DNA of 64,000 nt from Streptococcus infantis (GCF_021497965.1 NZ_CP046525.1:1550001-1614000), one strand, 5' to 3'; numbered from the stretch's first letter, positions 20,744 through 30,475 are shown. Notes: generated by a model not told the origin, from the letters alone. Numbers and translations: made by a program.

Positions 20744-20772
20744 TTGCATTTCCGTCAAAAACTTGTTAAAAT
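20744..20772 (+). promoter_or_regulatory. Promoter of the T-box operon
   Basis: TTGCAT (20744-20749), 17 bp, TAAAAT (20767-20772), starting 13 bases after the HhH stop codon. Confidence 0.75.
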
Positions 20773-20776
20773 ATAG

Positions 20777-20996
20777 CCATTAGAGGTGTTTTGAGTCCCA
20801 CATTTTACAGAAAGTGGCGGAGCTGAGAAGTCCACAAATGTGTCAAAACTGGTTGCTAATGGATGAAATTAAAAAATGAAATATAAATGTCTTTTTGTTT
20901 AAAAGACGAGAGATGCGGGCTCTGCCCGAAATTGGGTGGTACCGCGGATTAAACACATTCGTCCCTGTCAGATTGATGACAGGGGCGATTTTTTTG
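20777..20996 (+). promoter_or_regulatory. T-box riboswitch (probably tRNA-Val)
   Basis: The leader has a stem I closed by CCATTAG/CTAATGG (20777-20859), with inner stems GTTTT/AAAAC and CACATTT/AAATGTG and the CTGAGAAG bulge. The hallmark GGGTGGTACCGCGG (20934-20947) pairs with the tRNA acceptor end. A terminator (GTCCCTGTCA/TGACAGGGGC plus T-run, about 20961-20995) follows, giving tRNA-dependent antitermination. Since valS is in the operon, the specifier should be Val; GTT (20852-20854, in the loop above the closing stem) or GTC (20842-20844) are the candidates. I cannot choose by eye. Confidence 0.93.
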
Positions 20997-21022
20997 TTGC
21001 AGCCTAGCAAAAGGAAGTTGTC

Positions 21023-21601
21023 ATGAAACAATCTTTTAAAACCAGCAAACTCTATTTTGGTTTCCCTATCTTCATTTTGGGGTATCAGGACCAGAACTTT
21101 GGACACAATATCACGACCTGCAGTTCCTCTTATAGCCTGGGCGATTGGCTAGTCATCGGTGTTGGTGCTGAGGAAAATGCGGCAGACCAGATTAAGCATT
21201 ATCAACAGTTCACCGTGAACATCCCTGACGAAAACCTCATGCTTGAGATGGAGCAGGCTGGCTTTATCAGCCATCGGGAGAAATTGAAACACCTGGGCCT
21301 TGACTATGAGATTTCTGAACGAACTCAGGCGCCGATTTTAGAGGCTTGTCCAGTCGTTTTAGATTGCCAGGTAGATCGAATTATCGAGGAAGATGGCATC
21401 TGCCATATCTTTGCCAAGATTCTTGACCGTCTGGCTGATCTAGAGCTCTTAGATGACAAAGGACATTTTATAAATGACCGATTTGCGCCAACTTACTTTA
21501 TGGGGGACGGCCACCAGCGTGTTTATCGTTATCTGGACGACCGAGTCGATTCCATGGGAAGCTTTATCAAGAAAGCGAGGAAAAAGGATGACAAGAGCTG
21601 A
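21023..21601 (+). CDS. Flavin reductase-like FMN-binding protein
   Basis: The 192-residue protein fits the flavin reductase-like domain family (FMN-binding split barrel): PIFILGYQDQNFGHNITTCSSSYSLGD matches the flavin-binding N-terminal strand pair, followed by FTVNIPDE and GFISHREKLKHLGLDY. No partner oxygenase is nearby, and the physiological electron acceptor is unknown. It is the first gene after the T-box, so it is made under valine-tRNA starvation control together with the acetyltransferase and valS. Its last 14 bases overlap the GNAT gene. The ATG follows AAAGGAAG. Confidence 0.83.
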   Translation: MKQSFKTSKLYFGFPIFILGYQDQNFGHNITTCSSSYSLGDWLVIGVGAEENAADQIKHYQQFTVNIPDENLMLEMEQAGFISHREKLKHLGLDYEISERTQAPILEACPVVLDCQVDRIIEEDGICHIFAKILDRLADLELLDDKGHFINDRFAPTYFMGDGHQRVYRYLDDRVDSMGSFIKKARKKDDKS

Positions 21602-22157
21602 ACTGCCAGAACGAATCGAAACGGAGCGTCTGGTCTTACGAGTCCGTACAGTAGCGGATGCTGAGGATATTTATACCTACGCTAGTCTCCCAGAAGTTTC
21701 TTACCCAGCAGGTTTTCCACCTGTCAAAACCTTGGAAGACGAGATTTATTATCTGGAGCATATCCTTCCTGAGCGCAATCAAAAGGATAATCTCCCAGCA
21801 GGCTATGGAATTGTGGTCAAAGGGACTGATAAAATCATCGGCTCTGTTGATTTCAACCATCGCCACGAAGATGATGTGCTGGAGATTGGCTATACCTTGC
21901 ACCCCGACTATTGGGGACGAGGATATGTCCCAGAAGCAACGCGAGCCTTGATTGACTTAGGCTTTAAAGAATTGGGTCTTCACAAGATTGAACTGGTCTG
22001 CTTTGGCTACAATGTCCAAAGTCAACGAGTCGCGGAAAAACTTGGCTTTACCCTCGAAGCTCGCATAAGAGATCGCAAAGATGCTCAAGGCAACCGCTGT
22101 GATGATTTGAGATACGGCTTGCTGAAGAGTGAGTGGGAAACTAAAGGTCAACATTAA
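21588..22157 (+). CDS. GNAT acetyltransferase (RimJ/RimL type)
   Basis: Start set at ATG 21588 ([18 protein letters not shown]) after AAAAAGG; it overlaps the flavin reductase by 14 bases. The 189-residue protein shows the RimJ/RimL layout: ERLVLR opening, [44 protein letters not shown] (acetyl-CoA pyrophosphate loop), and [17 protein letters not shown]. Such enzymes acetylate N-terminal amines of proteins or small amines; the target is not visible. It lies 29 bases before valS in the T-box operon. Confidence 0.88.
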   Translation: MTRAELPERIETERLVLRVRTVADAEDIYTYASLPEVSYPAGFPPVKTLEDEIYYLEHILPERNQKDNLPAGYGIVVKGTDKIIGSVDFNHRHEDDVLEIGYTLHPDYWGRGYVPEATRALIDLGFKELGLHKIELVCFGYNVQSQRVAEKLGFTLEARIRDRKDAQGNRCDDLRYGLLKSEWETKGQH

Positions 22158-22186
22158 AAATAGAAATAACTAGAAAGGACACACAC

Positions 22187-24838
22187 ATGTCTAAAGAACT
22201 TTCACCTAAATACAATCCAGCCGAGGTTGAGGCTGGTCGTTACCAAAAATGGCTTGATGAAGATGTTTTCAAGCCTTCAGGCGATAAAAAGGCTAAGCCT
22301 TATTCTATCGTTATTCCACCACCAAACGTAACTGGTAAACTCCACCTTGGTCACGCTTGGGATACAACGTTGCAAGATATCATCATCCGTCAAAAACGTA
22401 TGCAAGGCTTTGATACGCTTTGGCTTCCAGGGATGGACCACGCGGGGATTGCCACCCAAGCTAAGGTTGAGGAGCGCTTGCGTGGTGAGGGCATCAGCCG
22501 TTACGACCTTGGTCGTGAATCTTTCTTGAGTAAGGTCTGGGAATGGAAAGACGAGTATGCCACTACCATCAAGGAACAATGGGGCAAGATGGGACTCTCT
22601 GTAGACTACTCTCGTGAGCGTTTCACTCTTGACGAAGGTTTGTCAAAAGCCGTGCGCAAGGTCTTTGTGGACCTATACAAAAAAGGCTGGATCTACCGTG
22701 GTGAATTTATCATCAACTGGGACCCAGCGGCTCGCACAGCCCTCTCTGATATTGAGGTAATCCACAAGGACGTCGAAGGTGCCTTCTACCACATGAACTA
22801 CATGCTGGAAGATGGCTCACGCGCCCTTGAAGTTGCGACAACTCGTCCTGAGACTATGTTTGGGGACGTTGCGGTTGCGGTCAATCCAGAAGACCCACGC
22901 TACAAGGACTTGATTGGTAAAAACGTCGTCCTTCCTATCGCTAATAAATTGATTCCAATCGTTGGGGACGAACACGCAGATCCTGAATTTGGTACTGGTG
23001 TCGTTAAAATCACACCTGCCCACGATCCAAACGACTTCTTGGTTGGTCAACGCCATAACTTGCCACAAGTCAACGTCATGAACGATGACGGAACCATGAA
23101 TGACTTGGCCTTTGAATTTGCAGGTATGGACCGTTTTGAAGCTCGTAAGGCAGTCGTTGCTAAGCTAGAAGAAATCGGTGCCCTCGTTAAAATCGAAAAA
23201 CGTGTCCACAGTGTTGGTCACTCAGAACGTACAGGTGTCGTGGTTGAGCCACGCTTGTCTACGCAATGGTTCGTGAAGATGGACCAATTGGCTAAAAATG
23301 CTATTGCCAACCAAGACACAGAGGACAAGGTAGAATTCTACCCACCTCGTTTCAACGATACCTTCCTTCAATGGATGGAAAATCTCCACGACTGGGTAAT
23401 CTCTCGTCAGCTCTGGTGGGGTCACCAAATCCCTGCTTGGTACAATGCTGAGGGTGAAATGTACGTTGGTGAGGAAGCACCTGAAGGTGACGGATGGACT
23501 CAGGATGAAGACGTCTTGGATACGTGGTTCAGTTCTGCCCTTTGGCCATTCTCAACTATGGGCTGGCCTGATGTCGACTCAGAGGATTTCAAACGTTACT
23601 TCCCAACTTCAACCTTGGTAACAGGTTACGACATCATCTTCTTCTGGGTATCTCGTATGATCTTCCAATCTTTGGAATTCACTGGCCGTCAGCCATTCCA
23701 AAATGTCCTTATCCACGGTCTCATTCGTGATGAGCAAGGACGCAAGATGTCTAAATCTCTCGGTAACGGGATTGACCCAATGGATGTGATAGAGAAATAC
23801 GGTGCCGATGCCCTCCGTTGGTTCCTTTCAAACGGTTCAGCACCAGGGCAAGACGTACGCTTCTCTTATGAGAAAATGGATGCTTCATGGAACTTCATTA
23901 ACAAGATCTGGAACATCTCTCGCTACATCCTCATGAACAATGAAGGCTTGACCCTTGAGCAAGCAACTGCCAATGTGGAAAAAGTGGTTAACAAGGAAGC
24001 CGGAAATGTCACAGACCGCTGGATTCTCCACAACCTCAACGAAACGATTGGTAAGGTCACTGAAAACTTTGACAAGTTTGAGTTTGGTGTGGCTGGGCAC
24101 ATCCTCTACAACTTCATCTGGGACGAGTTTGCGGACTGGTACGTTGAGTTGACCAAGGAAGTCCTTTATAGCGATAACGAAGAAGAGAAAGTCATCACAC
24201 GTTCTGTTCTCCTTTATACTTTGGACAAAATCCTTCGTCTCCTTCACCCAATTATGCCATTTGTGACAGAGGAAATCTTCGGACAAATCTCAGAAGGCTC
24301 TATCGTTACAGCGGAATACCCAACTGTTAACCCAGCCTTTGAAGACCTTGCAGCTCACACTGGTGTAGAAAGTCTCAAAGACTTGATCCGTGCTGTTCGT
24401 AATGCGCGTGCAGAAGTAAACGTAGCACCAAGCAAGCCAATCACAATCCTTGTGAAGACAAGTGATAGCGATTTGGAAGCCTTCTTTAACAGCAATGTCA
24501 ACTACATCAAACGCTTCACAAATCCAGAACACTTGGAAATCGCATCAAACATCCCTGCACCTGAACTCGCAATGTCAAGCGTCATCACAGGAGCAGAAAT
24601 CTACTTGCCACTGGCAGACCTCCTCAATGTTGAAGAAGAACTCGCTCGCCTCGATAAGGAACTCGCTAAATGGCAAAAAGAACTGGATATGGTCGGTAAG
24701 AAGCTCTCTAACGAACGCTTCGTAGCCAATGCCAAACCAGAAGTCGTCCAAAAAGAACGCGACAAACAAGCCGACTACCAAGCGAAGTACGACGCGACAG
24801 TAGCACGTATTGATGAGATGAAGAAGTTGGTGAAATAA
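22187..24838 (+). CDS. valS: Valyl-tRNA synthetase
   Basis: ValRS charges tRNA-Val. The 883-residue class I enzyme has the HIGH signature as [18 protein letters not shown] as [13 protein letters not shown], a CP1 editing domain (about residues 190-330) with the [15 protein letters not shown] signature, and a C-terminal coiled coil (about 815-883) that contacts tRNA. AAAGGA precedes the ATG by 9 bases. Control by the T-box explains its position, since uncharged tRNA-Val would antiterminate. A terminator shared with the convergent response-regulator gene follows. Confidence 0.98.
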   Translation: MSKELSPKYNPAEVEAGRYQKWLDEDVFKPSGDKKAKPYSIVIPPPNVTGKLHLGHAWDTTLQDIIIRQKRMQGFDTLWLPGMDHAGIATQAKVEERLRGEGISRYDLGRESFLSKVWEWKDEYATTIKEQWGKMGLSVDYSRERFTLDEGLSKAVRKVFVDLYKKGWIYRGEFIINWDPAARTALSDIEVIHKDVEGAFYHMNYMLEDGSRALEVATTRPETMFGDVAVAVNPEDPRYKDLIGKNVVLPIANKLIPIVGDEHADPEFGTGVVKITPAHDPNDFLVGQRHNLPQVNVMNDDGTMNDLAFEFAGMDRFEARKAVVAKLEEIGALVKIEKRVHSVGHSERTGVVVEPRLSTQWFVKMDQLAKNAIANQDTEDKVEFYPPRFNDTFLQWMENLHDWVISRQLWWGHQIPAWYNAEGEMYVGEEAPEGDGWTQDEDVLDTWFSSALWPFSTMGWPDVDSEDFKRYFPTSTLVTGYDIIFFWVSRMIFQSLEFTGRQPFQNVLIHGLIRDEQGRKMSKSLGNGIDPMDVIEKYGADALRWFLSNGSAPGQDVRFSYEKMDASWNFINKIWNISRYILMNNEGLTLEQATANVEKVVNKEAGNVTDRWILHNLNETIGKVTENFDKFEFGVAGHILYNFIWDEFADWYVELTKEVLYSDNEEEKVITRSVLLYTLDKILRLLHPIMPFVTEEIFGQISEGSIVTAEYPTVNPAFEDLAAHTGVESLKDLIRAVRNARAEVNVAPSKPITILVKTSDSDLEAFFNSNVNYIKRFTNPEHLEIASNIPAPELAMSSVITGAEIYLPLADLLNVEEELARLDKELAKWQKELDMVGKKLSNERFVANAKPEVVQKERDKQADYQAKYDATVARIDEMKKLVK

Positions 24839-24843
24839 ATATA

Positions 24844-24880
24844 AAAAAATCTCTTAGATTCATTTCTAAGAGATTTTTTT
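24844..24880. terminator. Bidirectional terminator between valS and the response regulator
   Basis: AAAAATCTCTTAG and CTAAGAGATTTTT form a perfect stem with an 8-base loop and runs of A and T on both sides. Confidence 0.95.
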
Positions 24881-24891
24881 CTTTCTCTCCC

Positions 24892-25491
24892 TCACAACCA
24901 GCCTTCTTCTTCGGCAGTTTTGGCTGCTTCGGTTCGGTTGCTGGCGCCTAGTTTGGAGAGGATATTTGTCATGTAATTACGGACGGTGCCGTTTGAGAGG
25001 TAGAGCTTATCCGCAATTTCTTGGTTGGACAGGCCCTGGGCAACTCCATGTAGAACAGCGACTTCTTGCTCGGTCAAGGGATTGGGATGGGTCATCATGA
25101 CTTCCATCAGCTCTGGAGAATACTCCTTGCGCCCCTCTAACACCGTATGCAGGGTTTGCATGAGCTCGGCGATGCTCCGCTCTTTCAAGACATAGGCGTC
25201 TACTCCTGCTTTGACCGCTCGTTCAAAATAACCTGGGCGTTTAAAGGTCGTAACGATAACTACCTTGGTTTCAGGTACTTCTTGTTTGATCCACTCGAGA
25301 GCTTCGAGTCCCGTCTTGACTGGCATTTCAACGTCAAGGATGGCAATATCTACTGCTTCTTTCCCCAAAATCTCAATAGCCTCGGCTCCATTTTTCGCCT
25401 GCAAGACAGTCTCTACATCTGGCTGAAAACTTAAGAGCTGGCACATGGCGTCTCTAAGCATACTTTGATCTTCTGCGACTAATACTTTCAT
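24892..25491 (-). CDS. NarL/LuxR-family response regulator
   Basis: The 199-residue protein has an N-terminal receiver domain ([14 protein letters not shown]; phospho-acceptor Asp in [13 protein letters not shown] near residue 54; conserved Thr and Lys in [12 protein letters not shown]) and a C-terminal LuxR-type helix-turn-helix ([35 protein letters not shown]). The kinase gene is directly upstream with no gap. The layout and exporter neighbours match the pneumococcal TCS11 locus (SP_2000-2003), and resemble DesKR-type membrane-stress systems. It probably regulates the linked exporter operon; the signal is unknown. Confidence 0.92.
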   Translation of the reverse strand: MKVLVAEDQSMLRDAMCQLLSFQPDVETVLQAKNGAEAIEILGKEAVDIAILDVEMPVKTGLEALEWIKQEVPETKVVIVTTFKRPGYFERAVKAGVDAYVLKERSIAELMQTLHTVLEGRKEYSPELMEVMMTHPNPLTEQEVAVLHGVAQGLSNQEIADKLYLSNGTVRNYMTNILSKLGASNRTEAAKTAEEEGWL

Positions 25492-26589
25492 CTACTTTCT
25501 CTCCTTATAAGGCAGATGCACGCGCACCTCTGTTGGATGTTTCAAGCTGACCAGCTCTACTTGACCTGAGAAGGCTGCAACACGATCTCGGACTGTATGG
25601 AGTTCATTTCCTTTTACAGTTGCAAAACCTTTCCCATCATCTCTGACCGTCAATAGCAATTCCTGATCTGTACGTTCCAGTTTTAGATAGGCTTTTTCAG
25701 CACTGGAATGTTTGATGATATTGGTCGCCAGTTCTAACAAAATCATAGCAGCCGTCGACTCCACATCCTGGGTCAGGCTAGCCTTGTCCAATTGATTGTC
25801 AACCTCAACCTCAATTCCAGCAATCTCTAGCATTTTTTTGACAGTTTCAAGTTCTGATGCTAAGGTCCGTGATTTCAGATTTTCCACAATGGTCCGCACT
25901 TCATTCATGGAATCCTTGCTTATCTGGTGAATTTCTTTTAATTCCTTCTCCACCTGTGGATAAGCCTGCATTTGAAATAACTGCAAGGCTAGATCAGTTT
26001 TAACACTCAGCATGGCAAAGGTGTGTCCCAAACTATCATGCAAATCCTGACCAATACGACTGCGTTCATTTTCAGCAAGCAATAGATTTATCTGGGCATT
26101 TTGCTTAGCCTGAGCTTCTTTCAAATCCTCTACAATCCGAATCCGAACCAAACCAAAAGTCATTAAATCGACAAAAGTAATAATTCCAAGTATAAATACT
26201 AAAAACTCAACTCCGATTTCCTGAAAAATCACAAGTTGCCCCACAACAAGAACTTGAGTAAGGAGAAAAGTTTGAACATGTAAAGAATTAAAACTACGTA
26301 CACCGAAATGATAAGTTAAAAGATTGGAAAGGAAAAAGAAGAACCAAACATAATTTACAGCAACAAAGGCGGTATACCCAGCTACATAGGCTAGCATGAT
26401 AATCCAACAGAGCCAGGATAAACGCTGACTCTTTGTGGTTAAAACGCCTAAGTAAGCCGAGACAAATAGAATATCAATCAATAAATGCCAGCTAGGAAGC
26501 TCCCCAGTCACTACAGGAAGGATGGGGAAAACCATAAAAATTAAACTGGCCCAAAACATATAGTGTATGCTTTTCAGTCTTTCAAGCAT
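25492..26589 (-). CDS. DesK/NarX-type sensor histidine kinase
   Basis: The 365-residue kinase has about five to six membrane helices in residues 1-155, with no large extracellular loop, then a short coiled linker, the HisKA_3 phosphorylation site (RIGQDLHDSLGHTFAML, His near residue 188), and a HATPase domain (LLELATNIIKHS N-box; RDDGKGF G1 box). Kinases lacking an extracellular domain usually sense membrane state or partner proteins. Its ATG overlaps the permease stop by one base (TAATG), so ABC exporter and kinase are translationally coupled. Confidence 0.92.
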   Translation of the reverse strand: MLERLKSIHYMFWASLIFMVFPILPVVTGELPSWHLLIDILFVSAYLGVLTTKSQRLSWLCWIIMLAYVAGYTAFVAVNYVWFFFFLSNLLTYHFGVRSFNSLHVQTFLLTQVLVVGQLVIFQEIGVEFLVFILGIITFVDLMTFGLVRIRIVEDLKEAQAKQNAQINLLLAENERSRIGQDLHDSLGHTFAMLSVKTDLALQLFQMQAYPQVEKELKEIHQISKDSMNEVRTIVENLKSRTLASELETVKKMLEIAGIEVEVDNQLDKASLTQDVESTAAMILLELATNIIKHSSAEKAYLKLERTDQELLLTVRDDGKGFATVKGNELHTVRDRVAAFSGQVELVSLKHPTEVRVHLPYKERK

Positions 26590-27326
26590 TAAGCATTCTC
26601 CTTATGACCTTGAAGGTAAATAGTAAAACCAAATAAAACTGCTGAAAAAACAAGTAGATAAACTGAGGCTGATAGATTGATGCTAGCCTCATTTAAGAAG
26701 GTCTTGAGCAACTCCATCAACTGATAAGTTGGTAGGCACTTCCCGATTGCCTGCATCCAGTCTGGAAATAAAGAGATAGGCATCCAGAGTCCACCTAACA
26801 CAGCCAAGCCTAGATAGAGAAGATTGCCCACGACTGACATCAGCTGACTAGTTGGTAAGAGAGTCAATGTCAAACCAATCGCTACAAAAGCTACACTTCC
26901 AACTATCAACAAGAGTGCTGATCCAACCCAACTTCCTAGAGGCATATCCACACCTCTGACAAAATGCCCAACTGAGAAAACAACCAGGATTGAGACCAAA
27001 TAATCAACCATCATACTTGTTATCTTTGATAGATAATATTCTACCATATTTACAGGGGTATGGCCTAATGTTTTCTGCCAGTTGTTGATCTTATCGGTAT
27101 GTAAAACAGCTGGGAATGAAAACATAGCTGTCGACATCATGGAAAAGGCTGTCATGGAGATGAGGTAGTCACGCATAAAATTATCTGGTCCACCGGGTGT
27201 GTCCTGGTACATGCCTGAAAAGAATAAATAGAATGCTGTCGGCATCCCTACGGATAACAGATAATAGACTAATTGTCGTTTGGTCAATAGAAATTCTATC
27301 TTGTTTAGTGCGATCCATCGTTTCAT
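26589..27326 (-). CDS. ABC-2 type exporter permease
   Basis: Start set at ATG 27326 (MKRWIALNKIEF): AAGGGAG lies 9 bases upstream and the preceding gene's stop gives TAAGATG; longer in-frame starts overlap the ATPase gene. The 245-residue protein has six membrane helices typical of ABC-2 permeases, with a conserved GGLWMPISLFPDWMQ loop. It should form an exporter with the ATPase just upstream. Substrate is unknown; linked two-component genes suggest peptide or drug export under stress control. Confidence 0.88.
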   Translation of the reverse strand: MKRWIALNKIEFLLTKRQLVYYLLSVGMPTAFYLFFSGMYQDTPGGPDNFMRDYLISMTAFSMMSTAMFSFPAVLHTDKINNWQKTLGHTPVNMVEYYLSKITSMMVDYLVSILVVFSVGHFVRGVDMPLGSWVGSALLLIVGSVAFVAIGLTLTLLPTSQLMSVVGNLLYLGLAVLGGLWMPISLFPDWMQAIGKCLPTYQLMELLKTFLNEASINLSASVYLLVFSAVLFGFTIYLQGHKENA

Positions 27327-27327
27327 C

Positions 27328-28212
27328 TTAGTCATCTCCCTTCTGTGTTTCTTCAAAGATTGTATCTAGCAAACTACGGTTATTAACTTCGATTTCTTGT
27401 ATGCTACATCCTGCTTGCACTAACAGTTGCCAAAAATCATCCGCTTCACGTGTAACTACTTGCAAAGCATCTTGTTTTTGTGACCAGTTTTCAACCAAGT
27501 TAGACTGCTCAATGACTTCCTTGTATGCTAGAGGAAGGATAAAGTGCTTTTCAATCTCCTCACTGCGCATGGCTAGAGGTGTTGTATCGCGAATCAACTC
27601 TCCCTTATTCAAGACCAAGATTCGGTCTGCTGTATGCTCTACCTCTTCGATATAATGGGATGAATAGAGAATGGTGACTCCCTGCGCTTTTAGATCCTGG
27701 ACAATTTCCCAAAAACGTTGACGAGTTGAGGTATCCATGGCTGCAGTAGGCTCATCCAAAAAGACAAGCTTTGGTCGGCCAATCAAGGTCAAGACAAAAG
27801 AGAAGAGACGCTTTTGCCCACCTGACAATTTTTCTGCCAACTGTTCTTTTTGTTGCTGGTCAAACTGCAATAGTTGATCGATCTCCTGGTTGCTCAAGGG
27901 ATTTGGGTAAATGCTTTGAAAGAAAGCAATCAACTCTTTGACCTTTAATTTCTGAACGATAACATTTTCTTGAGGCAGGTAGCCTCTAATATAGTCTAAC
28001 TGAGAACTCGTCACTGGCAAGCCTTGGATAGATACTTGACCGCTGGTGACTAGCTTATCTCCAAGCAAACAGTCCAAAAGAGTTGTCTTTCCGGCACCAT
28101 TGGGCCCAATCAAGGCGACGCATTCACCTTCAGCTACCTCAAAGGAAATATCCTTCAAAATAGCCTTGCCCTTGATGGTTTTATTTAAGCTTTCTACCTT
28201 AATCATGTTCAT
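27328..28212 (-). CDS. ABC exporter ATP-binding protein
   Basis: The 294-residue ATPase has Walker A GPNGAGKTTLLD, signature LSGGQKRLFSFVLT, Walker B LVFLDEPTAAMD and H-loop YSSHY. About 70 C-terminal residues form an accessory domain, as in CcmA/NatA-type ABC-2 exporters. AAAGGAG lies 6 bases before ATG 28212, favouring that start over the in-frame ATG 6 bases later. Its 5' end overlaps the stop of the preceding small membrane gene by 14 bases. Confidence 0.92.
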   Translation of the reverse strand: MNMIKVESLNKTIKGKAILKDISFEVAEGECVALIGPNGAGKTTLLDCLLGDKLVTSGQVSIQGLPVTSSQLDYIRGYLPQENVIVQKLKVKELIAFFQSIYPNPLSNQEIDQLLQFDQQQKEQLAEKLSGGQKRLFSFVLTLIGRPKLVFLDEPTAAMDTSTRQRFWEIVQDLKAQGVTILYSSHYIEEVEHTADRILVLNKGELIRDTTPLAMRSEEIEKHFILPLAYKEVIEQSNLVENWSQKQDALQVVTREADDFWQLLVQAGCSIQEIEVNNRSLLDTIFEETQKGDD

Positions 28213-28393
28213 GATATTCTCCTTTCAACCACTCCTTCCCCATCGGAAAGGCGATAAAAATCATAAATCCTAGACCCCAAGCACCGCGAATGACTTGGTG
28301 AAGGAAGGCTTGGTCAAACCACCCTGTAAACATTTCGACCAACCATACCACTAGTGATAGTGCAATAAAGAGATAGAGAATCGCTTTTTTCAT
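28199..28393 (-). CDS. Small membrane protein, two TM helices, in the two-component/ABC operon
   Basis: This 64-residue product has two hydrophobic segments (AILYLFIALSLVVWLVE and AWGLGFMIFIAFPMG) separated by a short polar stretch with GWFDQAF, and an acidic/His end (GEYHEHD). It starts in an ATGA overlap with the preceding small gene and overlaps the exporter ATPase by 14 bases, so translation of the whole set appears coupled. I do not recognise a named family. A role as exporter or kinase accessory subunit is inference from position. Confidence 0.75.
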   Translation of the reverse strand: MKKAILYLFIALSLVVWLVEMFTGWFDQAFLHQVIRGAWGLGFMIFIAFPMGKEWLKGEYHEHD

Positions 28394-28581
28394 TTTTCAA
28401 ACTCCTTTTTCACATCTGAGACCAATTTCAAACCTTCTCGGATCAACCAAGACATCATACCAAATCCTGCAAATAACTCCCAAGGAAAATGATAGAAGCC
28501 TTCGTCCAATCCTGAAAACATGAGATAAGTCATGACTCCTGCTGCTACTAAACTCATTGCGACAATTACTTTATGTTTCAT
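28390..28581 (-). CDS. Small membrane protein, first gene of the two-component/ABC operon
   Basis: Start set at ATG 28581 (MKHKVIVAM) after GGAGGAAG. The 63-residue protein has two membrane helices (VIVAMSLVAAGVMTYLMFSG and FPWELFAGFGMMSWLI) and a charged C-terminal helix (KLVSDVKKEFEK). It is followed through an ATGA overlap by a second small protein of similar size and topology, so the pair may be an ancient duplication or a heterodimer. Function unknown; position at the head of a kinase/exporter operon is the main clue. Confidence 0.75.
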   Translation of the reverse strand: MKHKVIVAMSLVAAGVMTYLMFSGLDEGFYHFPWELFAGFGMMSWLIREGLKLVSDVKKEFEK

Positions 28582-28607
28582 TTTTTCTTCCTCCATTTGA
28601 TACACCT

Positions 28608-28671
28608 ATTATAATTCTTTGAAGGTTGTGTCACTAGAAGCTTCTGTCATGAGGAGATATGACAAATGTCA
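28608..28671 (-). promoter_or_regulatory. Promoter and possible operator of the two-component/ABC operon
   Basis: TATAAT (minus, 28608-28613) lies 15 bp from GTGACA (28629-28634). Upstream are three TGACA elements (minus strand; 28629-28633, 28645-28649, 28667-28671), the last within the palindrome TGACA-AA-TGTCA (28660-28671). The repeats are candidate binding sites of the NarL-type regulator. Confidence 0.5.
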
Positions 28672-28756
28672 CAAAAAAATGATGGAATAAAAATTACCAG
28701 ATTGGATCGATTGTCTAGCCCCCGATCAGCTACCAGCTCAAAAACTCATTGCAAAC

Positions 28757-28790
28757 AAAAAAGAGACCAGGAACGTTTGTCCTGACCTCT
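28757..28790 (-). terminator. Rho-independent terminator after fakA
   Basis: On the minus strand AGAGGTCAGGA and TCCTGGTCTCT pair imperfectly and are followed by a T-run. The rest of the gap between the operon promoter and this hairpin (28672-28756) shows nothing recognisable. Confidence 0.8.
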
Positions 28791-28807
28791 TTCTTTTTAT
28801 TTAATCT

Positions 28808-30475
28808 TTATTCCACACTGAAAAGATATGGGTAAACTGGTTGTTGACCTTGGTGAATTTCTACTTCAACATCTTCGAATTCTTCTGCGATCTCTTGAGC
28901 AATTTCATTTGCCAATTCTTCGCTTCCGTCTTCTCCGACATAGAAAGTTACGATTTCACTGTCTTCGTCCAACATGTGTTTCAAAGTTTCAGTCAAGGTT
29001 TGGTGCATATCAGGGTTTGATACGAGGATCTTACCATCTACCATACCAAGATTGTCATTTTCATGGATTTCCAAACCATCGATAGTTGTATCACGAACGG
29101 CTGTTGTTACACTACCGCTGATGACATCGCCAAGAGCTGCAGTCATGCGTTCTTTATTTTCTTCGATTGATTTGCTTGGATCAAAGGCAAGAAGACTAGT
29201 CAATCCTTGAGGAATTGTACGAGCTTCTACCACAACAGCTGGTTGTTCCAATACTTCAGCTGCAGATTGAGCTGCCATGAAGATGTTTTTGTTATTTGGC
29301 AAGAAGATGATGTTGCGAGCATTAACTTGCTCAACAGCCTTGACAAAATCTTCTGTAGAAGGGTTCATGGTTTGTCCACCTTCGATGACATAGTCCACAC
29401 CTTGTGCACGGAAGATGTCTGCCAATCCTTGTCCAGCTACTACTGCGATAAGGGCATATTCTTTTTCTTCAGCTGGCTTGCTAACTTGAGCTGCTTCTTT
29501 TTCCACTTGTGCTTCGTGTTGGTTACGCATGTTATCGACTTTAACCTTGACCAAGCTACCGTATTTAAGTCCTTCTTGCAAGACAAGCCCTGGATCTTCT
29601 GTATGGACGTGAACTTTAACGATTTCGTCGTCATTGACAACAAGTAGAGAGTCCCCTAGATTGTTCAAGTAGTTACGGAATTCTTCGTAGTCAAAGTCTT
29701 TAGCATAAGTTGGGCCTTGTTTGAGGGCAACCATGATTTCAGTACAGTAACCAAAAGTAATGTCTTCTGTTGCCACATGTCCAGCTACAGACTTGTGGTG
29801 TTCAGCATTGATCATCTCACTCATGTTTGCTGGAGTAGCAACAAAGTCCTCAGAAGCGCTGTATTCACCAGTAAGAGCTGAAAGGAAACCTTCATAGATG
29901 AAGACCAAACCTTGACCACCTGAGTCCACAACTCCAACTTCCTTCAAAACTGGAAGCATTTCAGGAGTTTTAGCAAGAGCTGCTTTAGCTCCTTCTAAGG
30001 CTGCACGCATAACTTCAACTGCGTCATCTGTTTGCTCTGCTTTTTTCTTAGCACCGATGGCAGCTCCACGTGATACAGTCAGGATAGTTCCTTCAACTGG
30101 CTTCATAACAGCCTTGTAAGCTACTTCTACACCAGATTGGAAGGCAAGGGCCAAATCTTGACCTGTAAGTTCATCTTTTTCCTTGATAGCTTGTGAGAAT
30201 CCACGGAAAAGCTGAGAAGTGATAACTCCTGAGTTTCCACGCGCACCCATCAAAAGACCTTTAGCCAAGATACTTGCAGCCTCACCAACTGTTGAAGCTG
30301 GTTTGTCTGCGACTTCCTTAGCACCATTTTCAATAGTCATCCCCATGTTTGTTCCTGTATCTCCATCTGGAACTGGGAAGACGTTCAATGAATTGACATA
30401 TTCGGCTTGCTTGTTCAAACGAGTTGAAGCAGCCTGTACCATTTCTTGAAATAAGCTTGTAGTAATATTTGACAC
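28808..30475 (-). CDS. fakA: Fatty acid kinase subunit A (DAK2 domain)
   Basis: FakA phosphorylates exogenous fatty acids bound to FakB proteins so that PlsX/PlsY can use them. The 555-residue protein has an N-terminal DAK2/DhaL ATPase domain (NVFPVPDGDTGTNMGMT with acidic Mg2+ ligands; LLMGARGNSGVI) over residues 1-200, then the DegV-like/central region and a C-terminal domain with NNKNIFMAA and FYVGEDG. It starts 2 bases before the stop of the Asp23-family gene in a two-gene operon, the conserved streptococcal order rpmB-asp23-fakA. Confidence 0.95.
   Translation of the reverse strand: MSNITTSLFQEMVQAASTRLNKQAEYVNSLNVFPVPDGDTGTNMGMTIENGAKEVADKPASTVGEAASILAKGLLMGARGNSGVITSQLFRGFSQAIKEKDELTGQDLALAFQSGVEVAYKAVMKPVEGTILTVSRGAAIGAKKKAEQTDDAVEVMRAALEGAKAALAKTPEMLPVLKEVGVVDSGGQGLVFIYEGFLSALTGEYSASEDFVATPANMSEMINAEHHKSVAGHVATEDITFGYCTEIMVALKQGPTYAKDFDYEEFRNYLNNLGDSLLVVNDDEIVKVHVHTEDPGLVLQEGLKYGSLVKVKVDNMRNQHEAQVEKEAAQVSKPAEEKEYALIAVVAGQGLADIFRAQGVDYVIEGGQTMNPSTEDFVKAVEQVNARNIIFLPNNKNIFMAAQSAAEVLEQPAVVVEARTIPQGLTSLLAFDPSKSIEENKERMTAALGDVISGSVTTAVRDTTIDGLEIHENDNLGMVDGKILVSNPDMHQTLTETLKHMLDEDSEIVTFYVGEDGSEELANEIAQEIAEEFEDVEVEIHQGQQPVYPYLFSVE

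Noticed and set aside
21474-21587. N-terminal extension of the GNAT protein within the flavin reductase gene
   Set aside because: The extension has no ribosome site and no GNAT character; ATG 21588 has AAAAAGG before it and starts the conserved domain.
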